A stretch of 64,000 nt of DNA from Marinobacter sp. JH2 (GCF_004353225.1 NZ_CP037934.1:1054001-1118000), one strand, 5' to 3'. Counted from the first letter of the stretch, positions 48,066-57,828 are shown. Numbers and translations: made by a program. Notes: a model not told the origin generated them from the letters alone.

Positions 48066-49958
48066 ATGACAACAAAAAAGTCTATTTTAGCAAGGTCTAT
48101 TCAGCTTGCGCTGACGACCCAGATCGCGTGCCTTGCACCAACCGCAGCGGCTTTCGACTTCAGCTTCTACGAAATCGACGCGTCGTTTAGCACCACACTG
48201 ACCGCAGGCACCGCCTACCGTTTGGAAGATCAAGATCCCGATCTGATCACTCAAGGTAACCTGGGCCCCGAGTTTGCTTACAGCGACACTGGTGCGTCTT
48301 CCAACAACTTCGATGACGGTAACCTCAATTTCAATAAAGGTGACCCGTACTCGACTATCCTTCGTGGCCGCAGTGAGCTGTTCCTGGATTATGTGCCGGA
48401 TAGCGACGTACTGACTCGTGTCGGCTTTTTGGGCCGGGCCAGCTACTACTACGACTTCGAACTTAAAGATAACGAGCGGGCCGTTGACCCTGTTGGTCAG
48501 CAAAGAGAGTTGAACCCGGAAGCCAAAGATAACGCTTCGGGCATTGATCTACTTGATGCGTACATCTTCACCGATTGGCAAGTAGGCGACGTGCCGGTAG
48601 CGGTGCGCTATGGCCGTCAAGTAGTCAACTGGGGTGAAAGTACCTTCATTCTCGGCGGTATCAACGCCATCAACCCAATTGACGTACCTGCTTTTCGAGC
48701 ACCCGGCGCTGAACTCAAAGACGTACTTCTGCCAGTTGAAATGTTGTACACCTCGGTTGGGCTGACGCCGGAAGTAACCGTGGAAGCGTTTGTTCAAACT
48801 GACTGGGAGCCGTTCCGCATTGACGATTGCGGTACTTTCTTCTCCACGGCCGATGTGGCTGCGGATGGGTGTGGCCCAGTGTTGCTGGCGGGGCAAGTTC
48901 CAGATTCGCAAGCTTTTAATGAAGGCTTTATCTCTCCCCGAATCGGCGATAAAGAGCCTGGTGATAAGGATCAGTTTGGTGCAGCTGTACGTTGGTACGT
49001 CACCGAATTAGAAGCCGACGTGGGCTTCTATTACACGCGTTATCATAGCCGCTTGCCCTACATCAGTGGTGTGGTGAGCAATCCGGCTGCTCCAGAAGGC
49101 AGCCAAGTGCGTGACGATAGCAAACCGGACTCTCGTTTCCCGAGCTACTTCATCGATTACCCCAAAGGCATTGATCTGTTTGGTGTCAGCTTCAACACCA
49201 CGCTGCCAACCGGAACGTCGCTGGGTGCGGAGTACAGCTACCGTCCCAACATGCCAATTCAGTGGAACACCTTTGAGTTGATCTACGGTGGTTTGCAGCA
49301 GCGCGGGCCTGATGGTCAGGTGATCAGTAAGCTTGAGAAGCGTGAGCAGGCCAAGGGTGGCAACTACGCGGGTAAAGCAGTCGACGGATACGATCGTTAT
49401 GGCGTGTCCCAGCTCCAGACGACCCTGATTCACTTTATCGATCAGATTATGGGAGCAGACCGCTTCATCATCGTGGCCGAAATTGGTGCGACCTACGTGC
49501 ATGACCTACCTGACCTGTCGGAAGCGCGTTATGGCCGCTCCGGCATGTTCGGTGTGGGCCCGGTTCCTCTGGATGGCCCCAACTTCTCCGGTGACTTCTG
49601 TAGCCAGGGTACTGACAGCGAGAAGCGTCTGAACATCAACGCGACCAACTGTACCAACGATGGTTTCACAACAGACTTTTCATGGGGCTATCGCACCTTG
49701 TTTGTGTGGGATTACCCAAGCGCGGTCGCCGGTGTGAACTTGCGTCCTAAGTTGTTCCTCTCGCACGACGTTGAAGGGTATGCACCCGATCCAGGCGGCA
49801 ACTTCAAAGAAGGGAATAAGTCGGTAGGGCTTGGTTTAGATGCAACTTATCAAAATGCCTACAAGGCCTCTCTTAGCTACACGAATTACTTTGGCGGCGA
49901 CTTCAACGAAACCAATGACCGCGATTTCGTGGCCGCTTCAATCTCATACGCTTTTTAA
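48066..49958 (+). CDS. DUF1302 family outer-membrane barrel protein
   Basis: A 630-residue exported protein of the DUF1302 family. The signal peptide ends near PTAAAFDF and the mature part opens with FYEIDASFSTTLTAGTAYRL, as expected for the family. Glycine/aromatic-rich strands run to the terminal ISYAF. DUF1302 proteins are thought to be outer-membrane barrels found next to DUF1329 proteins and RND/MMPL exporters or lipid-handling enzymes. ATG 48066 has GGAG nine bases upstream; a longer frame begins at 48024 but covers the hairpin. It is followed by the DUF1329 gene, and no exporter gene is in the window. Confidence 0.87.
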   Translation: MTTKKSILARSIQLALTTQIACLAPTAAAFDFSFYEIDASFSTTLTAGTAYRLEDQDPDLITQGNLGPEFAYSDTGASSNNFDDGNLNFNKGDPYSTILRGRSELFLDYVPDSDVLTRVGFLGRASYYYDFELKDNERAVDPVGQQRELNPEAKDNASGIDLLDAYIFTDWQVGDVPVAVRYGRQVVNWGESTFILGGINAINPIDVPAFRAPGAELKDVLLPVEMLYTSVGLTPEVTVEAFVQTDWEPFRIDDCGTFFSTADVAADGCGPVLLAGQVPDSQAFNEGFISPRIGDKEPGDKDQFGAAVRWYVTELEADVGFYYTRYHSRLPYISGVVSNPAAPEGSQVRDDSKPDSRFPSYFIDYPKGIDLFGVSFNTTLPTGTSLGAEYSYRPNMPIQWNTFELIYGGLQQRGPDGQVISKLEKREQAKGGNYAGKAVDGYDRYGVSQLQTTLIHFIDQIMGADRFIIVAEIGATYVHDLPDLSEARYGRSGMFGVGPVPLDGPNFSGDFCSQGTDSEKRLNINATNCTNDGFTTDFSWGYRTLFVWDYPSAVAGVNLRPKLFLSHDVEGYAPDPGGNFKEGNKSVGLGLDATYQNAYKASLSYTNYFGGDFNETNDRDFVAASISYAF

Positions 49959-49986
49959 TACCCGGGAACTCAAGGAGACCTGACTT

Positions 49987-51348
49987 ATGAAAATGATACG
50001 TACGTTCCTATACAGCGCAGTCGCCAGCGCCATGCTGGCTGGAGGCTCGGCATCCGCCGGGGTGTCTCAGGATGAAGCCGCTAAGCTTGGCGATACGCTG
50101 ACTCCGATGGGCGCGATCAAGGCCGGCAATGGCGAGGCTATCCCTGCATGGGACGGTGGTTTGGTAACTCCGCCGGCCAACTATAAAAGCGACGGCCGTT
50201 ACGTGGATCCGTTTCCGAATGACAAAGAGCTGTTCCGGATTGATCAAAGCAACGTCAACGAATACGCCGACAAGCTGACCCCGGGTCAGGTTGCGATGAT
50301 CAAAACTTACGACAGTTATTTCATCCCGGTTTATGAAACTCGTCGTACGGGTGCTTACCCGGAAGTTGTTCAAAACAAGACGAAGGCAAATGCCACTGAC
50401 GTCTCGCTGATTGAGAGCGGTAACGGTTTAAGCAATTACCAGACAGCCATTCCGTTCCCCATTCCAAAGAACGGTCTTGAGGCAATCTTCAACCACATCA
50501 CGCGCTACCGTGGCGGCTCGGTAACCCGCAACGTTGCGCAGGTGACTCCTCAGCCTAACGGTGACTTCAGTGCCGTTAAGTTCACTGAGTCGTTCACTGA
50601 ACGAGTCCAGTTGAAGGACTATGATCCGTCTGAAGACGAGAACGTTATGTTCTACTTCAAGCAGACTATCACTGCACCATCTCGTTTGGCCGGTAACGTG
50701 TTGCTGGTTCACGAAACCATCAACCAGGTTAAAGAGCCACGTCGTGCATGGTTGTACAACTCTGGTCAGCGTCGTGTGCGTCGCGCCCCGAGTGTTGCTT
50801 ATGATGGTCCGGGTACCGCGGCTGACGGCCAGCGTACGTCAGACAACCTTGACCTGTATAACGGTGCGCCAGACAAATACAACTGGGAACTTAAGGGCCG
50901 TAAAGAGCTTTACATCCCTTACAACTCCTACCGTATGGCGAGTGAAGACCTGAGCTACAAAGACATCATCAAGCCAGGTCACGTAAATCAAGAGCTGGCA
51001 CGTTACGAGCTGCACCGTGTGTGGCACGTGACCGCTACCCTGAAAGACGGCGAGCGGCACGTGTACAAGAAGCGTGATTTCTACATCGATGAAGACACCT
51101 GGCAGATTGCCGTGGTTGACCACTACGACGGCCGCGACAACTTGTGGCGTGTAGCGGAAGCTCATGCCATGCAGGTTTATGATGCGCGCATTCCGGGTTA
51201 CGCCTTCGAAACGCTGTATGACCTTCTGTCTGGCCGCTACCTGGTCATGGGTATGACCAATGAAGAGAGCGATCCGTACTCGTACGATGTTGAGCGAAGC
51301 TCACGAGAATACACTCCGGCTGCTCTGCGTCGCGCAGGTGTTCGTTAA
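49987..51348 (+). CDS. DUF1329 family exported protein
   Basis: A 453-residue protein with a signal peptide ending GGSASAG and the DUF1329 opening EAAKLGDTLTPMGAIKAGN. Further family blocks are AIPAWDGG near residue 50, RRVRRAPSVAYD and KFYIDEDTWQIAVVDHYDGRD-like residues (RDFYIDEDTWQIAVVDHYDG). Its fold is LolB/outer-membrane-lipoprotein-sorting-like, suggesting that it binds a lipid. AAGGAG lies nine bases before the ATG, and the gene starts 28 bases after DUF1302. The pairing is standard and suggests a periplasm-to-outer-membrane lipid path. Confidence 0.9.
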   Translation: MKMIRTFLYSAVASAMLAGGSASAGVSQDEAAKLGDTLTPMGAIKAGNGEAIPAWDGGLVTPPANYKSDGRYVDPFPNDKELFRIDQSNVNEYADKLTPGQVAMIKTYDSYFIPVYETRRTGAYPEVVQNKTKANATDVSLIESGNGLSNYQTAIPFPIPKNGLEAIFNHITRYRGGSVTRNVAQVTPQPNGDFSAVKFTESFTERVQLKDYDPSEDENVMFYFKQTITAPSRLAGNVLLVHETINQVKEPRRAWLYNSGQRRVRRAPSVAYDGPGTAADGQRTSDNLDLYNGAPDKYNWELKGRKELYIPYNSYRMASEDLSYKDIIKPGHVNQELARYELHRVWHVTATLKDGERHVYKKRDFYIDEDTWQIAVVDHYDGRDNLWRVAEAHAMQVYDARIPGYAFETLYDLLSGRYLVMGMTNEESDPYSYDVERSSREYTPAALRRAGVR

Positions 51349-51844
51349 TCGATTGACTCCTTGAAGTAGGCCTCGGCCGGTGTACACACCGGTCGGGCCC
51401 CTATCCGGTATATTCTGAATCTCCAATCCAAGACCAGCGGTGGCTAGATAAGCTGTTCAGGTCTGCAGGCAAAAGATGCCCTGCAAAGCTGATCCCCATA
51501 GAACACGCCGTGCCTTCCCGCAGACGATTCGAGTTGCATCGCTACCTCTTGGCTCGCCGTGACGAACATAATGCGGCCGCGAATAGCCTGCTTTTAGCCC
51601 GCGCTATACAACAAATCAACGTTACGGCCACGCCTGACAAGCGTAAACAAAGCGCTATAAGTTCACCCCTCAAGTGGTTGAAAGGTTTCTCCTTTGTAAC
51701 CTAAAAGCCTCTCGTGTAATCTCCCCAACTACCTTATTCTGCTATCCTTTCTTGCTACGCATTTATTACCCTCGCCATGGCAAGCACCTCCAAAACCGAT
51801 AGGATGCGCCTGACTCAATTGGCTGCGCACACAAGGAACTTCAC
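51349..51844. other. Intergenic region, 496 bases
   Basis: Just after the DUF1329 stop lies a strong dyad (CCGGTG-TACA-CACCGG within 51369-51400), probably the operon's terminating or mRNA-end hairpin though it lacks a U-tract. A 64-codon forward frame at 51510-51704 has no recognised domain and no clear ribosome-binding site. Nothing else was seen until the DUF4139 gene. Confidence 0.45.
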
Positions 51845-53404
51845 ATGAATAAACTTGGCCTGCTGACATTAGCGATCTCGCTTTCGGCTATACCGTTACC
51901 GACATTTGCGAAAATTGCTGAGGCAACGCTGTATCCTTCTCATGCAGAGTTAACGTGGCATGAGTCGGAACAGATTAATGCGGGAACGGGTACGATTGAG
52001 ATAAATGGCCTCCCGTTGAGTCTGCAAGATCAGTCGTTACAGGTAATGCTCGATGGTGTTCCGGGGGCGACGTTGCAACAGATCCAGGTGAGCAGAGCCG
52101 AGCGTGAAGACTTCGTGGCTGCCGAAGCACGCCGGATACGGCAAGAGTTGTCCGAAGTAAATCTGCGTATCCAGGAACAAGAAGACCTCATCAGCTCCTG
52201 GAAACAACAAGTCACCCTCATGACTCATGCAGCCCAATCGCCTAATGAACTCACTGCATCTGAGTTAAGCGAGCTGGCAATCGCATTGAAAGAGACAACA
52301 CAGTCTGCGTTAGCGGAAATACGCGAAACACGGGAAAGCATGAAGGAAGATCTTGCTTTGAAAGACCGTCTTACGCGTGAGCTTTCTCAAACCACTCAAA
52401 ACGCCAAAGCAACCAAGAACGTGAAGGTTTATTATCGGGCGCCGAACAGTGGCTCAGCTCAAATAAAACTTCGGTTCCAGACTTCCGAGGCCCGTTGGCG
52501 CAGTGACTACAATGCGCGTTTGAACACTAAAGGTAGTGCGGGCGGTGAACTGACCTTGGAGCATGTGGCGGTTGTTCAGCAGACAACGGGTACCGATTGG
52601 GACGATGTTCAAGTGCAGCTCGCAACCGCCAGCGCTCGAAAGGGAACGTCCATGCCCCCGGTTAACTCGTGGGTTGTGATCCCTGGTCAGCCTGAGCGTT
52701 TCCAGGCCAAGGCGCTCGCGCCGATGGCTGAAATGCGGGCGGGCTCGTCAATGGCCGATTCTGCAATTGCTGAGCGAGCCAGCACGTTTACCCAAAGCTA
52801 TCGATTGTCTGGACCGGTTCAGATTCCAAGTGATGCCTCCGGGCAACGCTTTAAAGTGGCTGACCACATCGTACCTGTTGAGGTAGCGGTGTGGTCAGCA
52901 CCGGTGCTGGACCCTACGGGTTATATCCATGCAAAAGGCGTTTTCAAGGGTGAGGTGCCGATACCCGCAGGGCAAGCGATGCTCTATAGAGATGGTCAAA
53001 GTGTCGGCCAATGGCATCTCGGCGAGCTTTCTCCCGGCGAAGACATTGCCTTAGGCTTTGGTGCTGATCAAGCGGTGAGCATTGCTGTGGTCAACGAACT
53101 CGAGAAAACCGGCGAGGAGGGCATCTGGAAAAGTGAGAACGTACAGCGTCGCCAAAACCGATTTGATATCACCAATCATCACGATAAACCGATCCGGGTT
53201 AAAGTATTCGATCGAATTCCTGTTTCTGAGCAAGATGTGCTAACCGTTAAACCCCTGGAAATCAGCGAGCCTGTTCAACGTAATTTTGAGGATAAGAAAG
53301 GCGTGTTGGTTTGGGATCGTGAAGTCCCGGCAGGGAAGACCAAAAGCGTGAAATCCGGTTTTGAGGTGCGGGTGCCGGACGGGACTGAGTTGCCACCATT
53401 GTAA
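51845..53404 (+). CDS. DUF4139 domain exported protein
   Basis: A 519-residue protein with a signal peptide ending LPTFAKI. The family layout is clear: an N-terminal DUF4140-like strand region (ATLYPSHAELTWHESE, GTIEINGLPLSL), then a long coiled-coil helix pair (about residues 85-195). The DUF4139 domain proper follows with the motif KVYYRAPNSGSAQIKLRFQTSEARWRSDY. These proteins are uncharacterised; some relatives are labelled mucoidy inhibitor A. The gene is monocistronic. The hairpin downstream (53444-53459) is consistent with an end of transcription. Confidence 0.85.
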   Translation: MNKLGLLTLAISLSAIPLPTFAKIAEATLYPSHAELTWHESEQINAGTGTIEINGLPLSLQDQSLQVMLDGVPGATLQQIQVSRAEREDFVAAEARRIRQELSEVNLRIQEQEDLISSWKQQVTLMTHAAQSPNELTASELSELAIALKETTQSALAEIRETRESMKEDLALKDRLTRELSQTTQNAKATKNVKVYYRAPNSGSAQIKLRFQTSEARWRSDYNARLNTKGSAGGELTLEHVAVVQQTTGTDWDDVQVQLATASARKGTSMPPVNSWVVIPGQPERFQAKALAPMAEMRAGSSMADSAIAERASTFTQSYRLSGPVQIPSDASGQRFKVADHIVPVEVAVWSAPVLDPTGYIHAKGVFKGEVPIPAGQAMLYRDGQSVGQWHLGELSPGEDIALGFGADQAVSIAVVNELEKTGEEGIWKSENVQRRQNRFDITNHHDKPIRVKVFDRIPVSEQDVLTVKPLEISEPVQRNFEDKKGVLVWDREVPAGKTKSVKSGFEVRVPDGTELPPL

Positions 53405-53443
53405 CCCCAAGATTTATCGAAGTTAGCGAAAATGCCGGTTTAT

Positions 53444-53459
53444 CCGGCGTTTTCGCCGG
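53444..53459 (+). terminator. Hairpin after the DUF4139 gene
   Basis: CCGGCG-TTTT-CGCCGG, flanked by TTTAT and TAAA that extend the pairing imperfectly. There is no long U-tract, so termination is likely but not sure. Confidence 0.45.
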
Positions 53460-53527
53460 TAAATCGTGCACAATGAGGCGTTATGCCTCATGATTGTCTG
53501 ATCATTCCGCACGTTTAGGTTGTACGA

Positions 53528-55507
53528 TTGCGCATGGAAAATACCTTTTGGAAGGAAAAAGGATTCGTCAAATCAGCTCTAATAATTGGGTTCGTTTGCG
53601 TATTCGTATTTACGTTGCTGGTTTACGGCGCGCTTAAATATCAAGCAGCGCTGCAAAGCGACGATCTAAAGGTCGCTGAACAGGCAAAAAACAGGATGAC
53701 ATCGGGCCTGCTTGAGCAAATTTTCGAGTATACCGCGGACGATCTTCTTGCTATCGCAACGATGCCCGCAGCGGTTCGATTTAATCGTGGGCGCAGTGAG
53801 GAATGGAAAGGTGCGCTTCAAACGGTCTTTCGTGTTCAGCTAGAAAATAAAACTAATTATAGCCAATTGCGCTTTCTCGACTACGGTGGCATGGAGCTTG
53901 TCAGGTTAGAAAAAACCAATCAACGAGTTTTTAATAGGCAAGACGCGGCGATGCAGTTTAAGGGCGAGCGGTATTATGTCATCGAAACGGCTGCCCTCTC
54001 AAAGGGTGAAGTTTACGTCTCGCCCCTAGATTTGAATGTCGAGACAGGACAGGTTGAGGTGCCGTTCAAGCCCATGATCCGTTTTGGGACGCGGGTTGTC
54101 GATGAGAAAACCGGTAATCAAGGGTTAGTGATTCTCAACATGAAAGGTGATGCTCTGTTGAACACCTTTGATACAGGAATGGCAGGTTCTTATCCCGCGT
54201 TTCTACTGAACAAGGAAGGACATGTCATTGCCGGGCCGGATGAACACGATGAGTGGGGTTTCATGTTTGGGCTTCCGTCGTCCTTTGCCCGGGATTATCC
54301 CGAGGCACTTGAAAGGATTTTGGCGGATGATCATGGGTGGATTGAAACAGGCAGCGGGCTATTTGTTTACGAAACTGTCCATCCATTGAAACAATCCAAT
54401 GAAGACTTTTCAACCGAGCAATACACTTGGAAGACCGTTTCGTTCATACCAAGTTCCGCACTGCCATCTTCGGCACTTTTGAACCATCCCTGGGTAATAG
54501 GCTTCTACATTATTGGTGTGTTCCTTACCCTTGTTATTTCCTTTTATACCCACTTCCTGATTCACAAGAGACGGGAGCTACGCCGAGAAAACGAACGACA
54601 GTCGAAACGCTTCTGGAAAATCTCCAGCGTATTGGGTGACGGTTTGATTGTGATGGATAAAGATGGCGTGTTGACGTACATGAACCCGGAAGCTGAGCGG
54701 ATATTAGGCTGGGAGGCGCACGATCTTGTCCATAAGCAAGGCCATGAGGTATTCCACGTTCACGAGCAGAATGATCCCAATTGTTCCGTAATGGATGTCA
54801 TGAAAACTCGGCAGCTCTATCGAAGCAAAAACGAAGAGTTTCGCCGTAAAGACGATTCGACGATACCGGTCATCCTCAATGCCGCGCCTCTTACCAGCGA
54901 TACCGGTGATGAAGGTGTTGTGATCTCTTTTCAGGATTTTTCTGAAATAAAGGAGTATCAGGAAACCATTCACAGCTTGGCTTTCAAAGACAGCCTAACG
55001 GGCCTTCCAAACCGTCGCGTTCTGGAAGATCGTATGCAGTTGGCTATCGCATTATCAGGCCGCCATGCCCGTCACCTAGGATTAATGTTCCTCGATCTTG
55101 ATCATTTTAAGCAAGTCAACGATACCTACGGCCACGACGCCGGCGATATATTGCTTAAAGACATCGCGGAACGTTTAGAGCGAAACGTTCGTGAAACCGA
55201 TACGGTAGTAAGAATGGGGGGCGATGAATTTATCGTCCTTCTGCCCGAGGTGTCGTCTACTGAGAACGCAAGGGTGGTGGCTGAGAAGATTCTTGCTGCC
55301 GTTTCACTCCCTGTAGTGTTGCCATTGGGGGTTGCGCGAGTGGGCGTGAGTATTGGGATCACTATTGCCAGGGGCGCGGGCTTAACCATTGAAGGCGTCA
55401 TGCAAAGTGCTGACAAGGCTATGTACGAAGCTAAACGCAGAGGTAAAAACCAGATTTACGTGAACGAGTACCTTTTGCCGAGCAGTGACGATGACCACCC
55501 AAGGTAA
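53528..55507 (+). CDS. Membrane PAS-GGDEF diguanylate cyclase
   Basis: A 659-residue inner-membrane protein. Membrane helices near residues 15-35 and 320-345 flank a periplasmic Cache-like sensing domain of about 285 residues (RFLDYGGMELVRLEKTNQRVF). A PAS domain (about 365-475; VLGDGLIVMDKDGVLTYMNPEAERILGWE) and a GGDEF domain with intact GGDEF (residues 564-568) complete it. The upstream LGLMFLDLDHFKQVNDTYGHDAGD is canonical, so it should make c-di-GMP. The start could be TTG 53528, for which an AGG is well spaced, or ATG 53534. It sits 28 bases before rlmA but has no evident functional tie with it. Confidence 0.92.
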   Translation: MRMENTFWKEKGFVKSALIIGFVCVFVFTLLVYGALKYQAALQSDDLKVAEQAKNRMTSGLLEQIFEYTADDLLAIATMPAAVRFNRGRSEEWKGALQTVFRVQLENKTNYSQLRFLDYGGMELVRLEKTNQRVFNRQDAAMQFKGERYYVIETAALSKGEVYVSPLDLNVETGQVEVPFKPMIRFGTRVVDEKTGNQGLVILNMKGDALLNTFDTGMAGSYPAFLLNKEGHVIAGPDEHDEWGFMFGLPSSFARDYPEALERILADDHGWIETGSGLFVYETVHPLKQSNEDFSTEQYTWKTVSFIPSSALPSSALLNHPWVIGFYIIGVFLTLVISFYTHFLIHKRRELRRENERQSKRFWKISSVLGDGLIVMDKDGVLTYMNPEAERILGWEAHDLVHKQGHEVFHVHEQNDPNCSVMDVMKTRQLYRSKNEEFRRKDDSTIPVILNAAPLTSDTGDEGVVISFQDFSEIKEYQETIHSLAFKDSLTGLPNRRVLEDRMQLAIALSGRHARHLGLMFLDLDHFKQVNDTYGHDAGDILLKDIAERLERNVRETDTVVRMGGDEFIVLLPEVSSTENARVVAEKILAAVSLPVVLPLGVARVGVSIGITIARGAGLTIEGVMQSADKAMYEAKRRGKNQIYVNEYLLPSSDDDHPR

Positions 55508-55535
55508 ATGTCTTTTATAGATTCAGGAATCACTC

Positions 55536-56375
55536 ATGAGTGTTGTACCCTTCGAACACCTGGCATGCCCACTAGACGGCATGCCTCTCTGTCGAGAGGA
55601 AAAAAGCTGGCGGTGTGAGAGTGGACACAGTTTCGATGTCGCCAGGCAAGGGTATGTCCATTTGCTTCCCGTGCAGAAAAAGCGCTCCAAGGATCCGGGA
55701 GACAGTAAGGCGATGGTTTCCGCGCGTCAGCGATTCCTTGAGGCAGGTTTTTATCGGCCAATCGCAGAAGCGGTAACAAAGGCCGCCTTAGTCGGTGCGG
55801 TTAATGGTTCGCCTTTAAGTTGCCTGGATGCGGGTTGTGGAGAGGGTTATTATCTCCGCCAGCTTGAGCATAGCGCTGACCATGTCGAATGGTGTTTGCT
55901 AGGGCTCGATATTTCTAAATGGGCCGTATTATCAGGTGCGAAGCAAGACACGCGGGCTAACTGGGTAGTGGGTAGTAATGCGAATTTGCCGGTTGTATCT
56001 GAGTCGCTCGACAGAATCTTGTGTATGTTCGGTTTTCCGGTCTATTCGGAGTTTGTACGGGTACTCCGACCAGGTGGGTTGCTGATTCAGGTCGATGCCG
56101 GGCAGGATCACCTGCGGGAATTAAGAGAGATTATCTATCCGGAAGTGCGAACCGAATCCAAGAAGGTTTCAAGTGCCCCGGAAGGTTTCCGTCGCCGAGC
56201 GAGCGAAGATATTCGTTTCCCACTGCATTTAGCTGGAGCAGAGTCGATTGCTGACCTACTCGCCATGACCCCCCACCTCTACCGAGCCAGCCAAGAGGGT
56301 AGGGCAAGGGCCGCTGCTTTGGAATCTTTGTCTTTGACGGTCGATGTTTGTTTGCACACGTTCGAACGAGTTTGA
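55536..56375 (+). CDS. rlmA: 23S rRNA (guanine745-N1)-methyltransferase RlmA
   Basis: A 279-residue methyltransferase. The N-terminal zinc finger is followed by the diagnostic GYVHLLPVQKKRSKDPGDSKAM stretch and QRFLEAGFYRP, then the SAM-binding motif LDAGCGEGYYLRQL. From memory this matches E. coli RlmA(I), which methylates G745 of 23S rRNA. One oddity is that the finger reads CPLD where E. coli has CPLC, so the second zinc cysteine is an aspartate (residue 14), although another cysteine (19) lies close by. Cys11, Cys27 and His31 are kept. Confidence 0.9.
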   Translation: MSVVPFEHLACPLDGMPLCREEKSWRCESGHSFDVARQGYVHLLPVQKKRSKDPGDSKAMVSARQRFLEAGFYRPIAEAVTKAALVGAVNGSPLSCLDAGCGEGYYLRQLEHSADHVEWCLLGLDISKWAVLSGAKQDTRANWVVGSNANLPVVSESLDRILCMFGFPVYSEFVRVLRPGGLLIQVDAGQDHLRELREIIYPEVRTESKKVSSAPEGFRRRASEDIRFPLHLAGAESIADLLAMTPHLYRASQEGRARAAALESLSLTVDVCLHTFERV

Positions 56376-56402
56376 GCAACCGATTGCGTGATGGCTAGGG
56401 GG

Positions 56403-57095
56403 TTAGACGGAGGCAATTTCTTCGGCGGTAAGTGGTCGATGCTCGCCAGCTGTTAACTCGTCATCGAGTTGTATTCTGCCCATACGTTCTCGATGAAGTG
56501 ACGTGACTCGGTTGCCAACAGCGTGAAACATTCGTTTCACTTGATGATATCGCCCTTCGTAAATGGTTATTCGCGCTTCGCGCTCGTCAAGTACTTCAAT
56601 CTGAGCCGGCGAGGTGGTCAACTGTTCGTACTCGAACCAGATGCCATCCGAGAATCGCTGATGAGTGTCTGCAGTGATCGGGTTTTCTGTTGTTACTCGA
56701 TACACTTTGGGAATTTTGATTTCCGGTTCCGTCAGCCGACGAGACCAATTGCCGTCGTTGGTTAGTATCAGGAGGCCAGTGCTGGCGCGATCCAGGCGCC
56801 CGCCTATATGCAGGTCTTCGTGAAGGGCGGGGTCAATCAATTTGAGTACGGTCGGATGGATATCGTCGACGGTTGCGCTTAAGTAGCCAGCGGGCTTATT
56901 GAGCATAATGTACCGGGAGGGCCGAGCCTGTTGAATAACGTCGCCGTCTGCGGTGACGGCGCAAAACTCGCTTACGTCATGTTGTGTGTTCCTGCACACC
57001 TTGCCATTCACCGAAACACGACCGGTGGCAATCAAGGCGTTAGCGCGTTTGCGACTCACGCCGTTTTGATTACTCACCATGCGGGATAACTTCAT
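56403..57095 (-). CDS. rsuA: 16S rRNA pseudouridine(516) synthase RsuA
   Basis: A 230-residue pseudouridine synthase. An S4 RNA-binding domain (residues 1-60; SRKRANALIATGRVSVNGKV) precedes the catalytic domain with the aspartate motif GGRLDRASTGLLILTNDG and the later YEGRYHQVKRMFHAVGNRV. Its length and motifs fit RsuA, which modifies U516 of 16S rRNA. It is convergent with rlmA, 27 bases away, and last in a likely operon with the DUF3581 and RIO kinase genes. Confidence 0.92.
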   Translation of the reverse strand: MKLSRMVSNQNGVSRKRANALIATGRVSVNGKVCRNTQHDVSEFCAVTADGDVIQQARPSRYIMLNKPAGYLSATVDDIHPTVLKLIDPALHEDLHIGGRLDRASTGLLILTNDGNWSRRLTEPEIKIPKVYRVTTENPITADTHQRFSDGIWFEYEQLTTSPAQIEVLDEREARITIYEGRYHQVKRMFHAVGNRVTSLHRERMGRIQLDDELTAGEHRPLTAEEIASV

Positions 57096-57108
57096 AGGAA
57101 GTGGCCGC

Positions 57109-57819
57109 TTACGCGCCTGTGCCCTTAGCTTTTAGCCGATAAAACTCTTCGATAACCTGTTCCATCGCATCCGGGCAGTATTCCCGAAGACCGCCGAGCA
57201 TGATGTGTTTGGATACTTCTCCAACTGGCTGTCCATCTGACAACAGTCGGTAGTCCAGCGTGACGTTGCCTCGTTTCCCTGCCGCCTCCAGCTTGGTATT
57301 GCTCAGTTCCAGGTCCGGGCTAGAGGTATTGAGCTGCTCAAGAGTCAGGCTCATACTCTGATACATCACCATTGGGCGGTCAGGGTTGAACATTACGCCG
57401 TGTGATTCCATGAGCGGCTTTAAAGTATGGGGGAAGTTTTTACCTGAGGTTGAAACGTAGCATCGGATGAATTCCTCGATGGTCTCTTCGTCGCGGGTGT
57501 GCTCACCGCTGCGGCTAACTTTAATGTAGATTTTACCCGCTTCGTCGCAAACTTCTATCGCGCCGTCTTCACCTTCACGAAAATCGAGCGGTACCTCCGC
57601 GCCCAGCAAGCTCTGGAATTTGAACGTCATGGAGCTGGACAATCCAAAGCGTGATAGCACGATGGCAAACAGCAGATCACCCGGCACGCAAAAGCGGCGA
57701 GCATCCACGTCGTGGATTGGATTGAAATCTCCGGCTACTTCCTTTGCAAAGAGGCTCGCCTGACGCGCTGTGATAACAACCCGTTCATTTTCTATAGAAT
57801 AAAAGCGGTCTAAAAACAT
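57109..57819 (-). CDS. DUF3581 protein
   Basis: A 236-residue cytoplasmic protein of the DUF3581 family, which is common in marine gammaproteobacteria and uncharacterised. The N-terminal block SLFAKEVAGDFNPIHDVDARRFCVPGDLLFAIVLSRFGL resembles the helix-and-histidine motif of hot-dog (MaoC-like) dehydratases, so a lipid- or thioester-linked role is possible. It lies nine bases after the RIO kinase stop and 13 before rsuA, so the three are co-transcribed. The link to ribosome genes is by position only. Confidence 0.82.
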   Translation of the reverse strand: MFLDRFYSIENERVVITARQASLFAKEVAGDFNPIHDVDARRFCVPGDLLFAIVLSRFGLSSSMTFKFQSLLGAEVPLDFREGEDGAIEVCDEAGKIYIKVSRSGEHTRDEETIEEFIRCYVSTSGKNFPHTLKPLMESHGVMFNPDRPMVMYQSMSLTLEQLNTSSPDLELSNTKLEAAGKRGNVTLDYRLLSDGQPVGEVSKHIMLGGLREYCPDAMEQVIEEFYRLKAKGTGA

Positions 57820-57828
57820 AAAGTTCCT

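Noticed and set aside
51510..51704. A 64-codon frame between DUF1329 and DUF4139 genes
   Set aside because: No clear ribosome-binding site, no signal peptide and no recognisable domain; arginine-rich composition is not persuasive.
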